Part shown: piece by piece, positions 63,480-64,000 of the stretch
How the letters are laid out: every line of letters starts with the position of its first letter
Position numbering within the stretch: position 1 is the stretch's first letter
DNA from: Streptomyces platensis
GTDB taxonomy: Bacteria > Actinomycetota > Actinomycetes > Streptomycetales > Streptomycetaceae
Direction of reading: 5' to 3'
Length of the DNA stretch: 64,000 bases
Assembly: GCF_008704855.1 (NCBI RefSeq)
Contig: NZ_CP023691.1
Span: forward strand, 2,976,001 to 3,040,000
The notes under the pieces: model-generated
What the model was told of the DNA's origin: nothing
Seen by the model: the letters and a program-made list of their open reading frames with translations, nothing else
Databases searched by the model: none
Program-made: the position numbers and the translations under genes

Positions 63480-64000
63480 TCACGGCCGCAGCGCGGCCCG
63501 GTGCTTACGGCGCGAGGCCTTCCGCCACACGTCCGGCAGGGCCCGCTCCCGGTCCGCCGCCAGGGCCTCCTCGCGCCCGTACAGCAGCCCGAAGGTGAAG
63601 CCGCCCTCACCGGCCCGCTGGGCCTGGGTCGCCAGCTCGCGCAGTGCGCCGCGCGCCACCACGCTGTCCTGGTGGTCCCCCAGCAGCTGCTGGACCCGCT
63701 TGGTCCGCTTGGCGAACTTCTTCGCCGGCCGGCCGAGCGCCGGGCGGGCCGCCTCCGCCGCGTACCGGGTGCGCTTGGCCGCCTTGCGGGCACCGTGCAG
63801 CGCCTCGTCCCGCTCCCGTCCGGCGGAGGCGGCCAGCGCGGCCTCCGTACGGCGGGCCAGCCGCCGGTAGTCCTTGAGCACGGCCCCGGCCGCGACCTCG
63901 GGCGCCGGGCGCCCGGCGGCCTTCCGCAGCGGCGGCTCCTCCAGGAAGGCGTGCAGGGTCTTCAGCAGCGCCAGGTAGCGCGGCCCGTCCAGGACGTCGA
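63480..64000 (-). CDS. CHAD domain protein, 5' end outside window
   Basis: The C-terminal 173 residues of a protein with a CHAD domain: LDVLDGPRYLALLKTLHAFL, then ALHGARKAAKRTRYAAE, AKKFAKRTKRVQQLLGDHQD. These His- and Lys-rich helices bind polyphosphate. In Streptomyces such proteins often carry a CYTH (triphosphate-processing) domain before the CHAD domain, which would lie beyond the edge. It ends 193 bp before the radical SAM gene. Confidence 0.85.
   Translation of the reverse strand, partial: DVLDGPRYLALLKTLHAFLEEPPLRKAAGRPAPEVAAGAVLKDYRRLARRTEAALAASAGRERDEALHGARKAAKRTRYAAEAARPALGRPAKKFAKRTKRVQQLLGDHQDSVVARGALRELATQAQRAGEGGFTFGLLYGREEALAADRERALPDVWRKASRRKHRAALRP

Overview
The window is a chromosomal core segment of a Streptomyces species. 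The evidence is the very high G+C, GTG starts, codons ending in G or C, Shine-Dalgarno sites of GGAGG type, long antisense open frames caused by base composition, and typical streptomycete gene blocks: hrcA-dnaJ, lepA/rpsT/holA, rplU-rpmA-obg, proB/proA, nadD-LCP-rsfS, and an RNase E/G with long arms. I see no insertion sequence, prophage, CRISPR array or biosynthetic gene cluster.

Layout. 1-4.5 kb: ribonuclease Z and a HIT protein face an OsmC peroxidase and an 825-residue unknown protein. 4.8-9 kb: rsmE, nitronate monooxygenase, dnaJ and hrcA on the minus strand, with a CIRCE operator before hrcA. 9-15 kb: a metallo-beta-lactamase-fold protein, a DUF3097 protein, a Uma2 protein, hemW and a SpoIIE-type phosphatase. 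15-23 kb: acyl-CoA ligase, lepA, rpsT, an unknown membrane protein, holA and a small unknown gene. 23-28 kb: a tightly coupled comEA-comEC-rrf2-nat operon, the only place in the window where I found in-frame TTA (bldA) codons. 28-36 kb: a DegV protein, a membrane protein, leuS with an apparent leucine attenuator, and a secreted S53 protease. 36-39 kb: two identical tRNA-Ala(GGC) genes flank a GT87 glycosyltransferase and two zinc-ribbon genes. 39-46 kb: histidine phosphatase, rsfS, LCP protein, nadD, small membrane proteins, an M48 protease and two bitopic proteins that share a cytoplasmic motif. 46-54 kb: proA, an unknown gene, proB, a divergent CDP-glycerol transferase, obg, rpmA and rplU. 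54-64 kb: RNase E/G, a radical-SAM-linked protein, a membrane protein with a recent internal duplication, a GNAT acetyltransferase, a radical SAM protein and a CHAD protein cut by the window edge.

Functionally this is mostly housekeeping: translation and ribosome assembly (lepA, rpsT, rplU, rpmA, obg, rsfS, leuS, rsmE, tRNA-Ala), RNA processing (rnz, rne), protein folding (hrcA, dnaJ), replication (holA), proline and NAD synthesis, and envelope work (LCP protein, CDP-glycerol transferase, GT87).

The least expected signals are: (i) a 12-codon leader peptide with three consecutive Leu codons, followed by a hairpin and U-tract before leuS; (ii) three TTA codons in comEA/comEC, one of them the last sense codon of comEC, inside the overlap with the Rrf2 gene; (iii) a decamer tandem array between rpsT and the next gene; (iv) a 207-bp in-frame tandem duplication in a membrane protein; (v) a motif shared by two neighbouring bitopic membrane proteins; and (vi) a histone H1-like KKT tail on RNase E/G. 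All assignments come from reading the sequence and from general knowledge of the families. No database search was run.
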